DNA from: CAYNZV01 sp965217095
GTDB lineage: Bacteria; Latescibacterota; UBA2968; UBA8231
DNA length: 64,000 nucleotides
NCBI GenBank assembly: GCA_965217095.1
Contig: OZ244235.1
Span: forward strand, 3,348,001 to 3,412,000
Direction: 5' to 3'
Part shown: positions 18,580 to 28,753 of the stretch, in pieces
Layout of the letters: every line of letters begins with the position of its first letter
How positions within the stretch are numbered: position 1 is the stretch's first letter
Translations under genes and position numbers: made by a program
Notes under the pieces: model-generated
What the model saw: only the letters and a program-made list of their open reading frames with translations
Told to the model about the DNA's origin: nothing
Databases searched by the model: none

Positions 18580-19668
18580 ATGCGATTGTTTCGAATAAGC
18601 CTCGCTGGCGCAATGCTGTTTCTGTGCAACTCTATCCGCGCCGACGACACCATAAGTTTCAAGGTACGGATCCAGCCCCGCGCCGACCTCGGTGACTTCT
18701 CCTCCGGCGCGCGGGAAGATTACCGAACACAACTCGACTTCTATATGCGCCGCAGCCGATTGGAGCTCCTCGGCCGGCCCGTCGAGGGGGTTTATTACAT
18801 TCTGGCGGTCTCGGGCGATCGATGGGGCCAGCGCGGCGCTTCGGGTGGCGGTGATGTCGCCTACGCGTTCGTCAACTACCGGCTCGGGCCCTCTGCCGAG
18901 CTGCGCGCCGGGCTCGTAAAACTACCCTATTCCCGCGGTGCCCTGGTTTCCAGCTCACGCATCCTGCTCATCGAACGCACGCGATCCGTTGCGAATGCCG
19001 CGTCTGCCTTCGGCCATTACATAACGCCGCATCTGACTCTCCACGGTAGATTGAGAAACGAATCTGTGGGCTATTACGTGGCGGTTATGGACGGCCTGCA
19101 ACCGGGCGATGCTGATCGGTTCACGCGGGCGTCGGTTTCCTCGAGTGAGAATTCCGGGATGGTCGCCAGGCTGGAGTTCTCACCGGATGGCTGGCTCGAA
19201 GGGCGCGAGAGTGATTCGCACCTCGGTGTCGGCCGCCACCTCACCGTGGGGCTAAACGGCGCTTTTCAGAACGGGATCGAGTTCGGTGGGGTAGGCGAAG
19301 ACAGGCTTGTGTATGGGGTTGATTTCTCATTCCATCGGGGCGGACTCACATTCCAGACCGAATATCTCCAGGTCGATCGCGACGGACCCAATGATTTCTC
19401 ACCGGCGGGATGGTATGTGCAGATCGGCAACTACGTTTCAAGTCTCAAGCTGGAGCCGGCGGGCAGGTTCGAGCGTTTCGACTCCGACCTTCCCGGGGGT
19501 GGCGATGTCGTCACCGTCTACACCGGCGGTCTCAACTGGTACCGCAATGGTCACGACCTCAAGTTCATGGCCAACATCGTCCACACCCGGTTTGAGCGCC
19601 GCGTGCGAGAGCTCGACGACGCGTCTTCGCGGACACTACTCCAGCTTCACAGCCAGCTCTACTTCTGA
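18580..19668 (+). CDS. Outer-membrane porin, phosphate-selective porin O/P-like
   Basis: A 362-residue beta-barrel starting at ATG 18580, which has a GAGAGGAG site and a clear signal peptide (MRLFRISLAGAMLFLCNSIRA). Longer in-frame starts from 18274 would bury the signal peptide. Repeated amphipathic strands, the segment AELRAGLVKLPYSRGAL and the terminal aromatic LQLHSQLYF are typical of OprP/OprO-like barrels inserted by the BAM complex. This implies a Gram-negative cell plan. The 292 bp upstream hold the divergent promoters and nothing else I recognise. It converges on the MFS gene with a 7-bp gap. Confidence 0.78.
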   Translation: MRLFRISLAGAMLFLCNSIRADDTISFKVRIQPRADLGDFSSGAREDYRTQLDFYMRRSRLELLGRPVEGVYYILAVSGDRWGQRGASGGGDVAYAFVNYRLGPSAELRAGLVKLPYSRGALVSSSRILLIERTRSVANAASAFGHYITPHLTLHGRLRNESVGYYVAVMDGLQPGDADRFTRASVSSSENSGMVARLEFSPDGWLEGRESDSHLGVGRHLTVGLNGAFQNGIEFGGVGEDRLVYGVDFSFHRGGLTFQTEYLQVDRDGPNDFSPAGWYVQIGNYVSSLKLEPAGRFERFDSDLPGGGDVVTVYTGGLNWYRNGHDLKFMANIVHTRFERRVRELDDASSRTLLQLHSQLYF

Positions 19669-19675
19669 TCTCGGA

Positions 19676-21063
19676 CTATTCGGTTGACGGGCGGTGCTGA
19701 ATCCACAAGCTCGCAATGGTGGAGACAAGAGCCGAAGCTACTACCAGAGACAGCACCCGCATGAATCCATTCATCTCATCCGCAACACCATACAGCATGG
19801 GCAGCGCACTCGACCCTGCAATGCTGCCGATGTAGCGAGAGGTCGAGAACATGCCCGAGGCGGACCCCGATTGCTCCCGCCGCACCGCTTCGAGCACGGC
19901 TGTCTGCAAGCCCGCCTGTGACAGACCGAGCCCAACTCCGGCTATTCCCAGCCCCATCAAAAGCACCCACAGATCGTTCGAACCACCCAGTAGTCCAAGA
20001 ACTGCCATGCCAACGGTCAGTAGAAACAAACCAATGGTGGTCGGCCAGCGACGGCCCCAGCGATCGGCGAGCCAACCTCCAAACGGTGCGCATACCACCG
20101 ATGGCACCCACAAGGCGGAGAGTACGAGGCCTATCTGAGGACTCGACCAATCGGGCAGTCGGCCAGCAACAGCGGAATGGCCAGGAAGGCCGTGTACATG
20201 GCCAGGTTGCTGAGTGCAACCCCCGCGTTGGCGGCGGCAAAGGTGACATTGCGAAAGAATCGCGGCTGAAAAATCGGATCATCGTGGCGCGCTTCACGGC
20301 GCAGGAAATGCGCGACCAACAACACGAGTAACCCGGCAATCCCCCATGTCACGATCGTGGACTGGGTTGGTGCCGCGCCAGTCATCAGTGCGGCCGCGCC
20401 TGACAGGATGACGAGAAGCTGCAAGGCGCCGATCAAATCGAACGGCGGATGACGTTTCTCGCCAGGGAGACCAGGGAGCGCGCGGAACGCAACGATCAGC
20501 GCCGGCAAGATGACGAAGACGTTTACGTAGAACACCGAAGGCCAGCCGAAGAGTCGGATCAGGACCCCCCCGAGCGGAGGTCCGGCGGCGGCACCGAGGA
20601 CAATCGCTGACCCCAGCAAACCGATGCGACTGGCCCGGCGCTCGGCAGGAACCACCTCCCGCAGAAGTGCCATGCCATTCGGCATCACGATAGCACCCGC
20701 GATGGCCTGTTGAATGCGAAAGATCATCAGCTCTGAGAAGCTAGAAGCGGTACCGGCGGCCAGCGAAGCCAGCGCAAAATAAATCAGGCCACCAATAATC
20801 AGCGGTCGTCGACCGAAACGGTCCCCCAGCTTTCCGCCAACGGGTTGCAAAGCTGCCATGGTGATCAAGTAGGCGATCACCAACCAGCTCCCCGACTCCA
20901 GGTCAATGCTAAACTCCCCCATGATTACCGGGAGAGCCACACCTATCATGGTCGAGTTCAGCGGCGCCAGCACCGTAGCCAGCGCCACTGTAATCAGAAT
21001 TGCCGTCTCGTTCCTTGGCGCCCCCAGGTCGGGTACGCCATGGCGCTCGCTCTCAGTCGACAA
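19676..21063 (-). pseudogene. MFS drug-efflux-type transporter (DHA2/EmrB-like), frameshifted
   Basis: Two minus-strand frames together make one transporter. 21063 to about 20131 encodes the N-terminal ~300 residues with motif A GGKLGDRFGRRPLIIGG and VLAPLNSTMIGVALP, characteristic of the 14-helix EmrB/QacA type. The frame then ends in DCPIGRVLR-stop, while the next frame reads SSPQIGLVLSALWVPSVV and continues with a second GGWLADRWGRRW motif to 19676. The break lies at about 20150-20165 and the total length is one base short of a multiple of three, consistent with a single-base loss. Start is TTG 21063, overlapping the 3' end of the upstream phosphotransferase gene. Decay or a consensus error. 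Confidence 0.75.
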
Positions 21064-22213
21064 TGCGGACGAGGCCGGCGTCGCCGTCCACTTCGACCGT
21101 CTGGCCGTCGCTGATCATACTCGAGCCCACGGCTGTGCCGACGACGGCCGGAATGCGATACTCCCGCGCCACCACAGCGCAGTGGCTGAGGATGCCGCCG
21201 GTATCGGTGACGATAGCCGCTGCGGTAGCGAATAACGGCGTCCACGGCGCCGCCGTCGTCTCCGCCACCAGTACGTCCCCGAGCTTGAGCTTGTCGGCGT
21301 CGTCCAGCGAGCGAATGACCCTCGCCGTTCCCCGAACTTTCCCCGGAGACCCGGCGTGTCCTTTCAGAGTATCCGCTTCATCAGCCGGCTCCGGTGGCAG
21401 CCCGAAGAACTTGCCGAAGGCCATCGCGATCAAACTGGGGGGAGGGGGGCCGTAGTCCGTGCCCATGAACAGGGGCGGACTCAGTGCTCCGAAATGCTTC
21501 AGTTCTTGCTTCCGTGCGGCGACGAGAGCAGTGTGGTCAGGTGCTGGCGAGGCCGCTGCCGCCGCAGAAATTTCAGCCATGTTCAGGAAGAAGACGTCCA
21601 TCGACGCTGCGATAATGCCCGCGGTCGTCAGCCGTTGACCGAGTTCCATAACGACCTGCCGCACGCGATAACAAGCGTTGAAATCGATCCAGAAACCGTG
21701 ATCTTCCGTCAGCACGATAGCGGCCGAAGCTGCGGTGAGCAGGGTTTCGAATTCGTCTCGAACATTCGCCGGATAACCCTGCAGCTGCCCCCTGGCGGCA
21801 GCGATGGCGCTGTCTCGCTCGGCGGCCCGTTCTCGCAGCTGCGTTTCGGGGTCATCCTTTTGTTCCATGTAGTCCTTCAGGTTCACGATCACCGGACTGG
21901 GGTCCTCGATCCAGCTGGTGTGACAGATGCCCCACATCGATCCACGTTGCCCGTAGGCCGCAAGAAAATCGTCCAATTCCTTCAGGAATTTCCGTCCTGC
22001 GTCCGATTCCCCAAGCGCCTTTGTCACCTCCCCCGCGTCGCGCTCTGCGACGACTGGTCGCACCACTTCGTCACCCGCGGCCTTACGACTCAGTCGCGAC
22101 AGCGCCCGGCCTAACTCGAGCGACTTGTTGTCGAACCCCTCCAGCAGCTTCTGCGAACCGAAGCTCCCCTCCTCCGAAAACAGGTCGTGATGCAACTCAT
22201 CGAACAATGCTAG

Positions 22214-23817
22214 CCTGAATAATTCATGAATCCGCACCAAGCGAACGAATTCGGTGCGCTGGTCAATGGCTGGACGTTTTGGTAGCGGGTTGATCGAGTG
22301 CTGTCGGTCGTCGAGGTGTTGTCTGGGAGATCTGAGCCTCTTTTGGATGTCATTGGGACAGTCGGGTCCCTTGGTGGATCGTGTGCGTGGATGTAGTGGG
22401 ACATCGCAAAGCATCATGAGGTGTCGAGGTTGAGGACGACGGTGCGCATCAGATCCTTGAGCGGGTATGACGTCGGAAAGTGAAAACGGACCTTGGTGGC
22501 TTGCTCCCGCACGCGGGCGCCGATTTTGAGCACCCGGAGTTGGATCGTGTTAAAGTTGGACGTCGTCCATTGGGTGCCGCGCATGCCAATCTGTTGGATC
22601 GTGTGCAGCAGCACGTAGGCCGCGCTGTGCAGGAAGAGGCGAAATTGGTTGGCCGAGAAGCGGTGGCAGGAGGTGCGGTCGGACTGCAGGTAGGTCTTGT
22701 GATTCTTGATGAAGCCTTCCGACCGCCCACGAGCGCAGTAGATCTCCTCATACAGAAACTCGGGAGTGCGGTTGCGGATATTGGTCACCACGAAGCGCGG
22801 GTTGGCTTTGCCTTGTGTGATCTCGGCCTTGTAGATAATCTGGCGCGGTCGGGGCCAGCTCTTGGCCTGATACTCGAAGCGGTCAAAAAGCCGCACCGGT
22901 TCATCGCTCTGCTCGGCCAGCGCCGCCACCAGCTCCATCAGCGGTTCGCCGAGTGCCTTGAGCTTGTTGTTGATCGCCTGTCCCAGAATGAAATCAATAC
23001 CGTATCCGTCGCACAGGTCGTGCACCTCAGGGGTGCTGAAGTGTGAGTCGCCTCGTAAGGTGATCTTCGTCTTCGGCCACACCATGATCAAATGATCCAA
23101 CACGCGTTTGAGGATGGCTACCGCCTCTCGGCCTCGCATTCTACGACCGGGTCGCAGCAGCGTCGTGATCAATTTGCCCGACTCCCCTTCGTAGAGATGG
23201 ACCGGAAGGTAGCAATACTCGTCATAGTAGGCATGGAACAACGTGAGTTGCTGGGCGCCGTGTGCCGGATCGTCCGTGTCGTCGATGTCGATGGTGAGCT
23301 TCTTGGGCGGCTGGTCGTAAGACTCGATGAATATTTCCAGCAAAGCGAGCCCGATGCGATACAGATCCGAGCGGCTGACACTGTTTTCCAAACGAGACAT
23401 GGTTGGTTGACTGGCCAAATCGTCTCCCGTCAGAGGCAGACGGTCGCACGCGGTTTTCAGACCCGGATCGCAACGCAGGTCGTCACTGTCATTGGCGTAC
23501 TCGTAGCCACAGGCGATCTGGAATACGCGCTGCCGGATGAGGTCAGTATACGTATGGTCGATATAGCTTTGATGTCGACGATCCCGGTGCGGGCTTCCGC
23601 TTGTCGCAGAAGCAGGGCGCCCCCATCACTGGTGGTCATGCCACCGTCAAAATCAGCTTCGATCTTTTTGCCCGAGATGTTTGCAAACGATAGCGCGATC
23701 TGCGAAGTTTCCATCTGCGGTGGCCCTCTTGATTGGTTGTTGTTTGTGGGTAACCCTAACGTAGGGCAAAACAACCAGTTGTACAGAGGCTCACCGCATT
23801 TTTATGAATAATTCAGG
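22214..23817 (-). mobile_element. IS1380-family insertion sequence, copy 1
   Basis: A 1604-bp element with terminal repeats starting CCTGAATTATTCAT and ending with the near-complement ATGAATAATTCAGG, flanked by CTAG on both sides (22210-22213 and 23818-23821) as a 4-bp target duplication. It carries a transposase on the minus strand and is 31 bp shorter than copy 2 at 52170-53804. It interrupts the PEP-synthase-like gene. Confidence 0.9.
22414..23714 (-). pseudogene. IS1380-family transposase, frameshifted by a 31-bp deletion
   Basis: The same protein as the intact copy at 52273-53604, with the DDE motifs IDIDDTDDPAHG and GDSHFSTPEV in the downstream part. Comparison with the intact copy shows that 31 bp are missing between two copies of an 11-bp direct repeat (GGATCGTCGAC) near 23574-23584, so the reading frame is lost about 50 codons from the start. 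A protein from an internal start at 23418 would lack the N-terminal DNA-binding region. This copy is probably immobile unless complemented by copy 2. A few substitutions also separate the copies. Confidence 0.88.
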
Positions 23818-24397
23818 CTAGAGCCACGTAGACGGGAATTACGGTCTGAAAGTGAATCTCGAACACACGCATGGACTCTTCCCACACGCTTTCGAAATGG
23901 GTGACCAGCTCAGGGGTGGATGCCTGGGCAAGATCGAAGCTGTCCCATTTGTCGATCAGGCCCTTGATCTCGGGCAGCCACTCCTGGTCCCACCGCTCCT
24001 GCAACCGGTGCACGGAAGCCATCACGATCTCGTCCGATTTCTTCCCCTGTTCCGCCATTTTTTCATGAGGCACGGATGGAAAGACGCCGAAGTACACCCA
24101 ATAGTTGAAAACCTTGACGACGGCCTGGACAGGCATCTCGTAGTGGACCATCGCCAGATGCAGACCGTGCATGAAGCGCGTCCAGAATTCACTCTCCAAC
24201 GGCGGCATGGCGTCCGGGAAGTGCATCTTGTCGAGTTGCCACGGGATCTTCTGCTCGTCCGGCGACGACCACTCGACCGGAAAGTCCTTTTGTAGTGGAA
24301 GGGTTACGGGTTCGGGTGGATGTCCAGGTTCAGCCATGATCGGTCCTTTCTCTGGATGCGTTTTTCTCAGGTTTGATCCGGTTCGATAAGTGTCGTT

Positions 24398-25528
24398 GGG
24401 GGTATCCATTTAACCGGAGTTACCATATGTTCAGTGCATGGCGTATCCTCGCGCTGGCAAGCACTACCCGGGCTCGGTTGGCGAGTTTCAAGCCTGGTTT
24501 CGAACCGATGCGGACTGCCTGGACTACCTCGAATGGCTGCGGTGGCCCGACGGCTTCGTCTGTCCGAGTTGCGGCCACGAAGGCGGTTGGCGCTTGGGCG
24601 ATGGCCGCTTCATGTGTCCGGCGTGTTCGACACGCAGTTCGGTGACGGCCGGTACGATCTTCGATCGGACGCGGACACCCTTGACGATATGGTACACCGC
24701 CTGCTGGCTGTTCGCCACCGGTAAAGACGGGATCTCGGCGTTGAGCTTGAAGCGAGTACTGGAGATCAGCTCCTACCAGACTGCCTGGGCCATGCTGCAC
24801 CGCCTGCGGTCGGTGTTGGTACGTCCCGGTCGGGATCTGCTGAGCGGGACGGTACAGGTGGACGAGACCTACATCGGCGGCGCCGAGCCTGGGCTGGCCG
24901 GTGGCCGCGCTAGGGGCAAGAAGGTGCTGACCGGTATCGCAGTTGAGGTTCATGAGCCGAGAGGATTGGGGCGGTGCCGCATGTCGCCACTGGCCGATGC
25001 CTCTGCCGAGACCTTGCACGCGTTCGTGATGGATCACGTCGAGCCGGGCTCGACGATCATCACCGACGGGTGGCCCGCTTATCAGGGACTGGCTCAGCTC
25101 GGCTACGAGCACGATCGGCGCAGCCAGGGCGCGGCCCGCGCTCGGGGCGATGATCCCAACAAGCTGTTGCCCGCCGTGCACCGCGTTGTCTCACTGGCCA
25201 AGCGGTGGCTGCTGGGAACGCATCAAGGGGCCGCCGACAGTACCCACATGAGCCACTACCTCAACGAGTTCGTGTTCCGCTTCAATCGCCGCCGCTCCCG
25301 CAGCCGCGGCATGGTGTTTTATCGCGTGCTCGAGCTGGCCGTGGCCCACGAGCCGATGCGTTTCCAGGATCTCATTGCCAGCCGACGGCCGAGGAAGCTG
25401 CCCCCCGAGCCGCCCAAACGGCGAGGGCATCCCACGAGCCTGGAACGCCCAGGGGCAAACCGGCCGTGGCGGTCGGCGGCCGAACACTGATGGGGGTCGC
25501 GACGCACTCCGGTTAAATGGATACCCCC
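24398..25528 (+). mobile_element. IS1595-family (ISXO2-like) insertion sequence, copy A
   Basis: A 1131-bp element with 23-bp perfect terminal inverted repeats (GGGGGTATCCATTTAACC...). The repeat AAGTGTCGTT flanks both sides (24388-24397 and 25529-25538), consistent with the 8-bp target duplication usual for the family plus tip ambiguity. One transposase gene. The same element occurs at 43271-44401 and, inverted, at 56090-57220. Confidence 0.93.
24438..25490 (+). CDS. IS1595-family (ISXO2-like) transposase
   Basis: A 350-residue transposase. An N-terminal zinc ribbon has CPSCGH (42-47) and CPAC (60-63). The DDE-type catalytic core shows VDETYIGG (Asp142, Glu143), TDGWPAY (Asp210) and the terminal NEFVFRFNRR (Asn276, Glu277), the ISXO2-like pattern. 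The C-terminal 40 residues are Pro/Arg-rich. ATG at 24438 lies 40 bp inside the left end. The protein is identical in the three copies of the window. It cuts the ATP-grasp subunit gene on the opposite strand. Confidence 0.93.
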   Translation: MAYPRAGKHYPGSVGEFQAWFRTDADCLDYLEWLRWPDGFVCPSCGHEGGWRLGDGRFMCPACSTRSSVTAGTIFDRTRTPLTIWYTACWLFATGKDGISALSLKRVLEISSYQTAWAMLHRLRSVLVRPGRDLLSGTVQVDETYIGGAEPGLAGGRARGKKVLTGIAVEVHEPRGLGRCRMSPLADASAETLHAFVMDHVEPGSTIITDGWPAYQGLAQLGYEHDRRSQGAARARGDDPNKLLPAVHRVVSLAKRWLLGTHQGAADSTHMSHYLNEFVFRFNRRRSRSRGMVFYRVLELAVAHEPMRFQDLIASRRPRKLPPEPPKRRGHPTSLERPGANRPWRSAAEH

Positions 25529-26527
25529 AAGTGTCGTTATCAATCGACATTGCAACAGGTAGAGCTCGTCTCCCTTGAAGGCGCTCTCTACATCGACGGG
25601 CCAGCCCATTTTCTCCTCGAGACCAATGGCCAGTTTCGCCATGGAAACCGCTTGCTCTTCGGAGATCGTCGGCTGCGAGCGCATGAACCTCGGAACGGCT
25701 ACTTCCTTCGTGCCACCCGGGACCGTTACCGTCATACAATCCTTTTCCGCTATGCGAGATTCCGTTACCGAAAGATCCTGTTTGCTGACGACAAACGTGT
25801 CCGGGCTGACCGTTCCTCCTACTATGCTTTCTCCCAATCCCCAGCTGGAGTTGATAACGACTTCCTCTTGATTGTGGGTGACCGGATTGGCACTGAAGAT
25901 TACGGCCGCCGAATCCGCGGGCACGAGTTGCTGCACAAGGACGGCCATTTCGATGTCTTCAGACAAGAGTCCATAGCGTTCCCTGTACTCCATCACTTGA
26001 TCGGAGCGCGTCGACTTCCAGCAGCGCACCACGGCATCGGCGATCGCCTCGGTGCCCTCCAGGTTCAGGTAGGTCTCATACTGACCGGCAAAAGAAGCGA
26101 AGCGACCGTCTTCGTCGATGGCGGAAGAACGTACCGCAACGCTGGGTCGATCTGCGTCGCAACGCAGGGCCATCTCGGCGTACAATTCAGCTAGCTGGCG
26201 TAGAAGCTCCGGCGGTATTTCTTCCGCATCGCCAGCTTCGCGATTAGCCCACTGCCGAAATGCCGCGGTCGTCAGGCAGAATCCGGGGGGGACACGATGT
26301 TCCGCCGCCAGCCGGCTCAGATTGGCAACCTTGCCGCCAACAGAAGAGACATCCTGACATTCTGCCTGATCGAGCCAAATAATCTGCGCCATGTGGTGCC
26401 AGACCTAGTTCGAGATCCCGGGTATTGCAGGAAGAATAAAGGAACTTTCAGGCGAGGACCGCAAACATGCGGTATTGACGGCCAATTTGGAGCCACCGTC
26501 GACGCGAACGGTTTTCTCGGTAATAGA

Positions 26528-28021
26528 TTACGTGGGAGAGGAACCTACTGTGTTAGGTCGAATAGGTAACGAGACCGTCACCTGGGTACCCTTGCCGACC
26601 TCGCTCTCGATGTGGATTTCGCCCTGGTGGTCCTGGATAATTCGGTAGTCAGCTGTCAAACCGAATCCCATCTTCGTACGCTGGCCGGAGGCGCGGAAAT
26701 CGAAATCGAAGATGCGCTCCAATTGGTCCGCGGGGATTCCCCTTCCGGTGTCGCTGATGCGCACGGAGGCTCGGGCATCCCTCAAGCTCGTACGGATCGT
26801 TATGTCTCCGGTATCCTCTATTGCCTCGATGGCATTCTTTAGCAAGTGCATAAATACCTGGTTTAGCTGGCCAGGTGAGCAAGCAACCGGTTGCATTTCC
26901 CCGTACTCCTTATGCAGGACAATCTGCTCCCCCAGCTGGCTCCCCAGCAAGGTCAGCACGCTGTCCAGTCCCTCACAAAGATCGACGACCTGAAATTCCG
27001 CCTCATCCAAGCGGGCGAAATTCCGCAGGCTGTCGACGATACCGGTTGTGCGTTCGATTCCCTCGGCCACAATCCTGTTGGCATCGGACATGATCTTGAG
27101 CACCGGTTGGATGGCGCGGTTGTCGTCGTAGGCGTTGGGATAATCTGTTTTCAACGCCTGGCTCAGTTTTTCCGTGGCCCGGACCAGCGTGTCGTGCATG
27201 CTCTTAGCGGCCCCCAGAGGCGTGTTCATCTCGTGTGCCACGCCCGAGACCAGGTCACCAAGTGACGCCATCTTCTCCTGCATGACCAGCTGGTTCTGCG
27301 TTTCCCTGAGCAGGCGCAGGTTTTCTTCCAGAGCCTGGTTCTGTTCTTCTAGGCGCTGGAAGTCGAGATAGCGGAGATAACCCAGCGACAAGGCTTCCGT
27401 CAGTTCGCGGGTGATAATCAGATAATCATTCTCCAGCGCAATCACGCGAAAACCGACGATGCCGTACTTGAAGGGGACATAGATGTGGATCCCGTCTTGT
27501 GTTTCAGCATTGTCCAGCGGCATCGGCTGGTCCAGTCCAAACAGGTTGCCCAGTTCCTCCGTTCTCGCCGCGACATCCGCTGCGGTGACCGGGGTGGACA
27601 GGACCTCGCCTCGCCGCCACGCCGAGATTATTTTCTCATCTCTGGGACCAGACGACGTGGTCACTCCCACGGCTATCTTATGATTTGATTCGACCAGCGA
27701 GGGAGAAGTCCATGAGATGCCGTATCTGCGGGGATTCGGGAGGGTATAGTAGGATATGCCAATACGGGCATCGTCCCCTTCTTCTTCCACAACGCGAATG
27801 TTGAGCCTGTTGATCTCGATCCCCAGCCCCACCATCTCCTGCAACATCATACCCATGATTTTCACAAGATCGCTGCTTTGACCCATAGCCATAGCCTCGG
27901 CCCGTATCCGCTCTACAGCAAGCCGGCGCTTGACCGCGTACACATCGCTTATCGGCGCGACCTGACGCAGCACTTCAAGCTCGGAAGCAAGCTGCTCTTT
28001 GGTTTTATCAGCGTCGTTCAA
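26528..28021 (-). CDS. Soluble sensor histidine kinase
   Basis: About 497 residues if started at TTG 28021, which has an AAGGAG site; ATG 28054 in the same frame is the alternative. The N-terminal ~230 residues form an unrecognised sensory region without membrane helices. A coiled coil (about 235-265) leads to the H-box LVSGVAHEMNTPLGA, the N-box FMHLLKNAIEAIED, G1 DTGRGIP and a G2-like FGLT region. The kinase is therefore complete, cytoplasmic, and without a receiver domain; no response regulator is adjacent. It precedes the ATP-grasp phosphotransferase gene by about 135 bp on the same strand, and the two may be co-transcribed (inference). Confidence 0.88.
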   Translation of the reverse strand: MNDADKTKEQLASELEVLRQVAPISDVYAVKRRLAVERIRAEAMAMGQSSDLVKIMGMMLQEMVGLGIEINRLNIRVVEEEGDDARIGISYYTLPNPRRYGISWTSPSLVESNHKIAVGVTTSSGPRDEKIISAWRRGEVLSTPVTAADVAARTEELGNLFGLDQPMPLDNAETQDGIHIYVPFKYGIVGFRVIALENDYLIITRELTEALSLGYLRYLDFQRLEEQNQALEENLRLLRETQNQLVMQEKMASLGDLVSGVAHEMNTPLGAAKSMHDTLVRATEKLSQALKTDYPNAYDDNRAIQPVLKIMSDANRIVAEGIERTTGIVDSLRNFARLDEAEFQVVDLCEGLDSVLTLLGSQLGEQIVLHKEYGEMQPVACSPGQLNQVFMHLLKNAIEAIEDTGDITIRTSLRDARASVRISDTGRGIPADQLERIFDFDFRASGQRTKMGFGLTADYRIIQDHQGEIHIESEVGKGTQVTVSLPIRPNTVGSSPT

Positions 28022-28092
28022 GACGGGACTCCTTGTGCCTGGCCCAGCATCCACGTGGGATTGCTGAGGCGTAGGAGGTCTTCAAACTTAAC

Positions 28093-28578
28093 TCACGGAT
28101 TTCCGCCAAATGTGACGTAGTCGTCCAGGTCGAGTAAGTCGAACCATGTGGCGATGTCTTCGCGTAGCGTACTCGCCTCGTCTTTCTGAAGTTCATTATA
28201 GTATTCGCGTGTTTCGTAGTCGGCGGGCGCTCGCACTTCATGGTAGGAGGACCACTGCGCGATCTCCCACGGCGCACGTTGGTGCGGGGCATTGGCTTCA
28301 ACCCACTCAAGGATTTTGGAATCCCCGTTACCTGCGACGAGTTCCTCTCTCAACTGATCCGGGTCAATCCCGGTATAGCTGAGGAAGTGTTGGTCCATGG
28401 GACAGGCGTAATGGTAGGCCCCGTTCTGTTCAGCTATTGTCGCTCGCCCCTTGTCCAGCATGCGCGGCAGGATGACGTACCCACCCAGGCGCACGCGCGG
28501 GCTGCGAGGAGGTCGCTGCGTCAGGTCGGGGGCCATGATGCCTTTATCCGAGTCGTTCGTGTTTCGAGACTTGCTCAT
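28093..28578 (-). CDS. DUF5069 family protein
   Basis: A 161-residue protein when started at ATG 28578, which has a GGAGAAG site; longer in-frame starts up to 28860 only add a low-complexity leader. The segment DLTQRPPRSPRVRLGGYVILPRMLDKGRA followed by CPMDQHFLSYTGI matches the DUF5069 family, small cytoplasmic proteins of unknown function found in planctomycetes, Verrucomicrobia and marine FCB bacteria (family recognition from memory). It lies 71 bp upstream of the histidine kinase on the same strand. No function can be given. Confidence 0.8.
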   Translation of the reverse strand: MSKSRNTNDSDKGIMAPDLTQRPPRSPRVRLGGYVILPRMLDKGRATIAEQNGAYHYACPMDQHFLSYTGIDPDQLREELVAGNGDSKILEWVEANAPHQRAPWEIAQWSSYHEVRAPADYETREYYNELQKDEASTLREDIATWFDLLDLDDYVTFGGNP

Positions 28579-28753
28579 CGTCTTCTCCATGTGTGGTAGC
28601 TTGTTTGTTCTTGAACCACAAGCAGGCTGCAATCTGGTGCGATAACATAATACCCGTGCCGTTGGTAGGGCAATTTGACCATGCTGAGGCGATGTGCGAA
28701 ATTGCAATCCTCCATCTCGAACCGCTTCGCGTACACACGGAATCCGAGGTCTA

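Larger units (their letters stand above)
21053..24337 (-). pseudogene. PEP-synthase-like phosphotransferase, phosphohistidine subunit, split by an IS1380 element
   Basis: The intact gene would run from ATG 24337 (AGAAAGGA site) to 21053, 558 codons after removal of the IS at 22214-23817. The C-terminal ~90 residues are the swivelling PEP-utiliser domain with the phosphohistidine motif TDTGGILSHCAVVAREYRIPAVVG; the N-terminal and central parts resemble the substrate-binding region of rifampicin phosphotransferase/PEP-synthase relatives. There is no PEP/pyruvate TIM barrel. Deleting the IS and one CTAG copy joins VAL and ALFDELHH in frame, so the insertion is clean. The ATP-grasp partner is the upstream gene on the same strand. 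A two-gene arrangement recalls phenylphosphate synthase, but the acceptor substrate is unknown. Confidence 0.8.
24367..26392 (-). pseudogene. PEP-synthase-like phosphotransferase, ATP-grasp (PPDK N) subunit, with an IS1595 near its 3' end
   Basis: The 26392 start (ATG) opens a PPDK_N/PEP-synthase ATP-binding domain: VGGKVANLSRLA, VAVRSSAIDEDG..ASFAGQYETYLN, QQLVPADSAAVIFSANP and SSWGLGESIVGG. Removal of the IS at 24398-25528 and one flanking repeat gives a natural end QCRLITTLIEPDQT and a TGA at 24367-24369, a 294-residue protein. With the IS present the frame instead continues about 70 residues into the element and stops near 25319. Only the last six residues are displaced, so an ATP-grasp protein with a foreign tail could still be made. 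It lies 136 bp downstream of the histidine kinase and 29 bp upstream of its partner gene. Confidence 0.8.

Noticed and set aside
24420..25181. Frames antisense to the IS1595 transposases (three copies)
   Set aside because: They recur only because the element recurs; the transposase reading on the other strand has zinc ribbon and DDE motifs.
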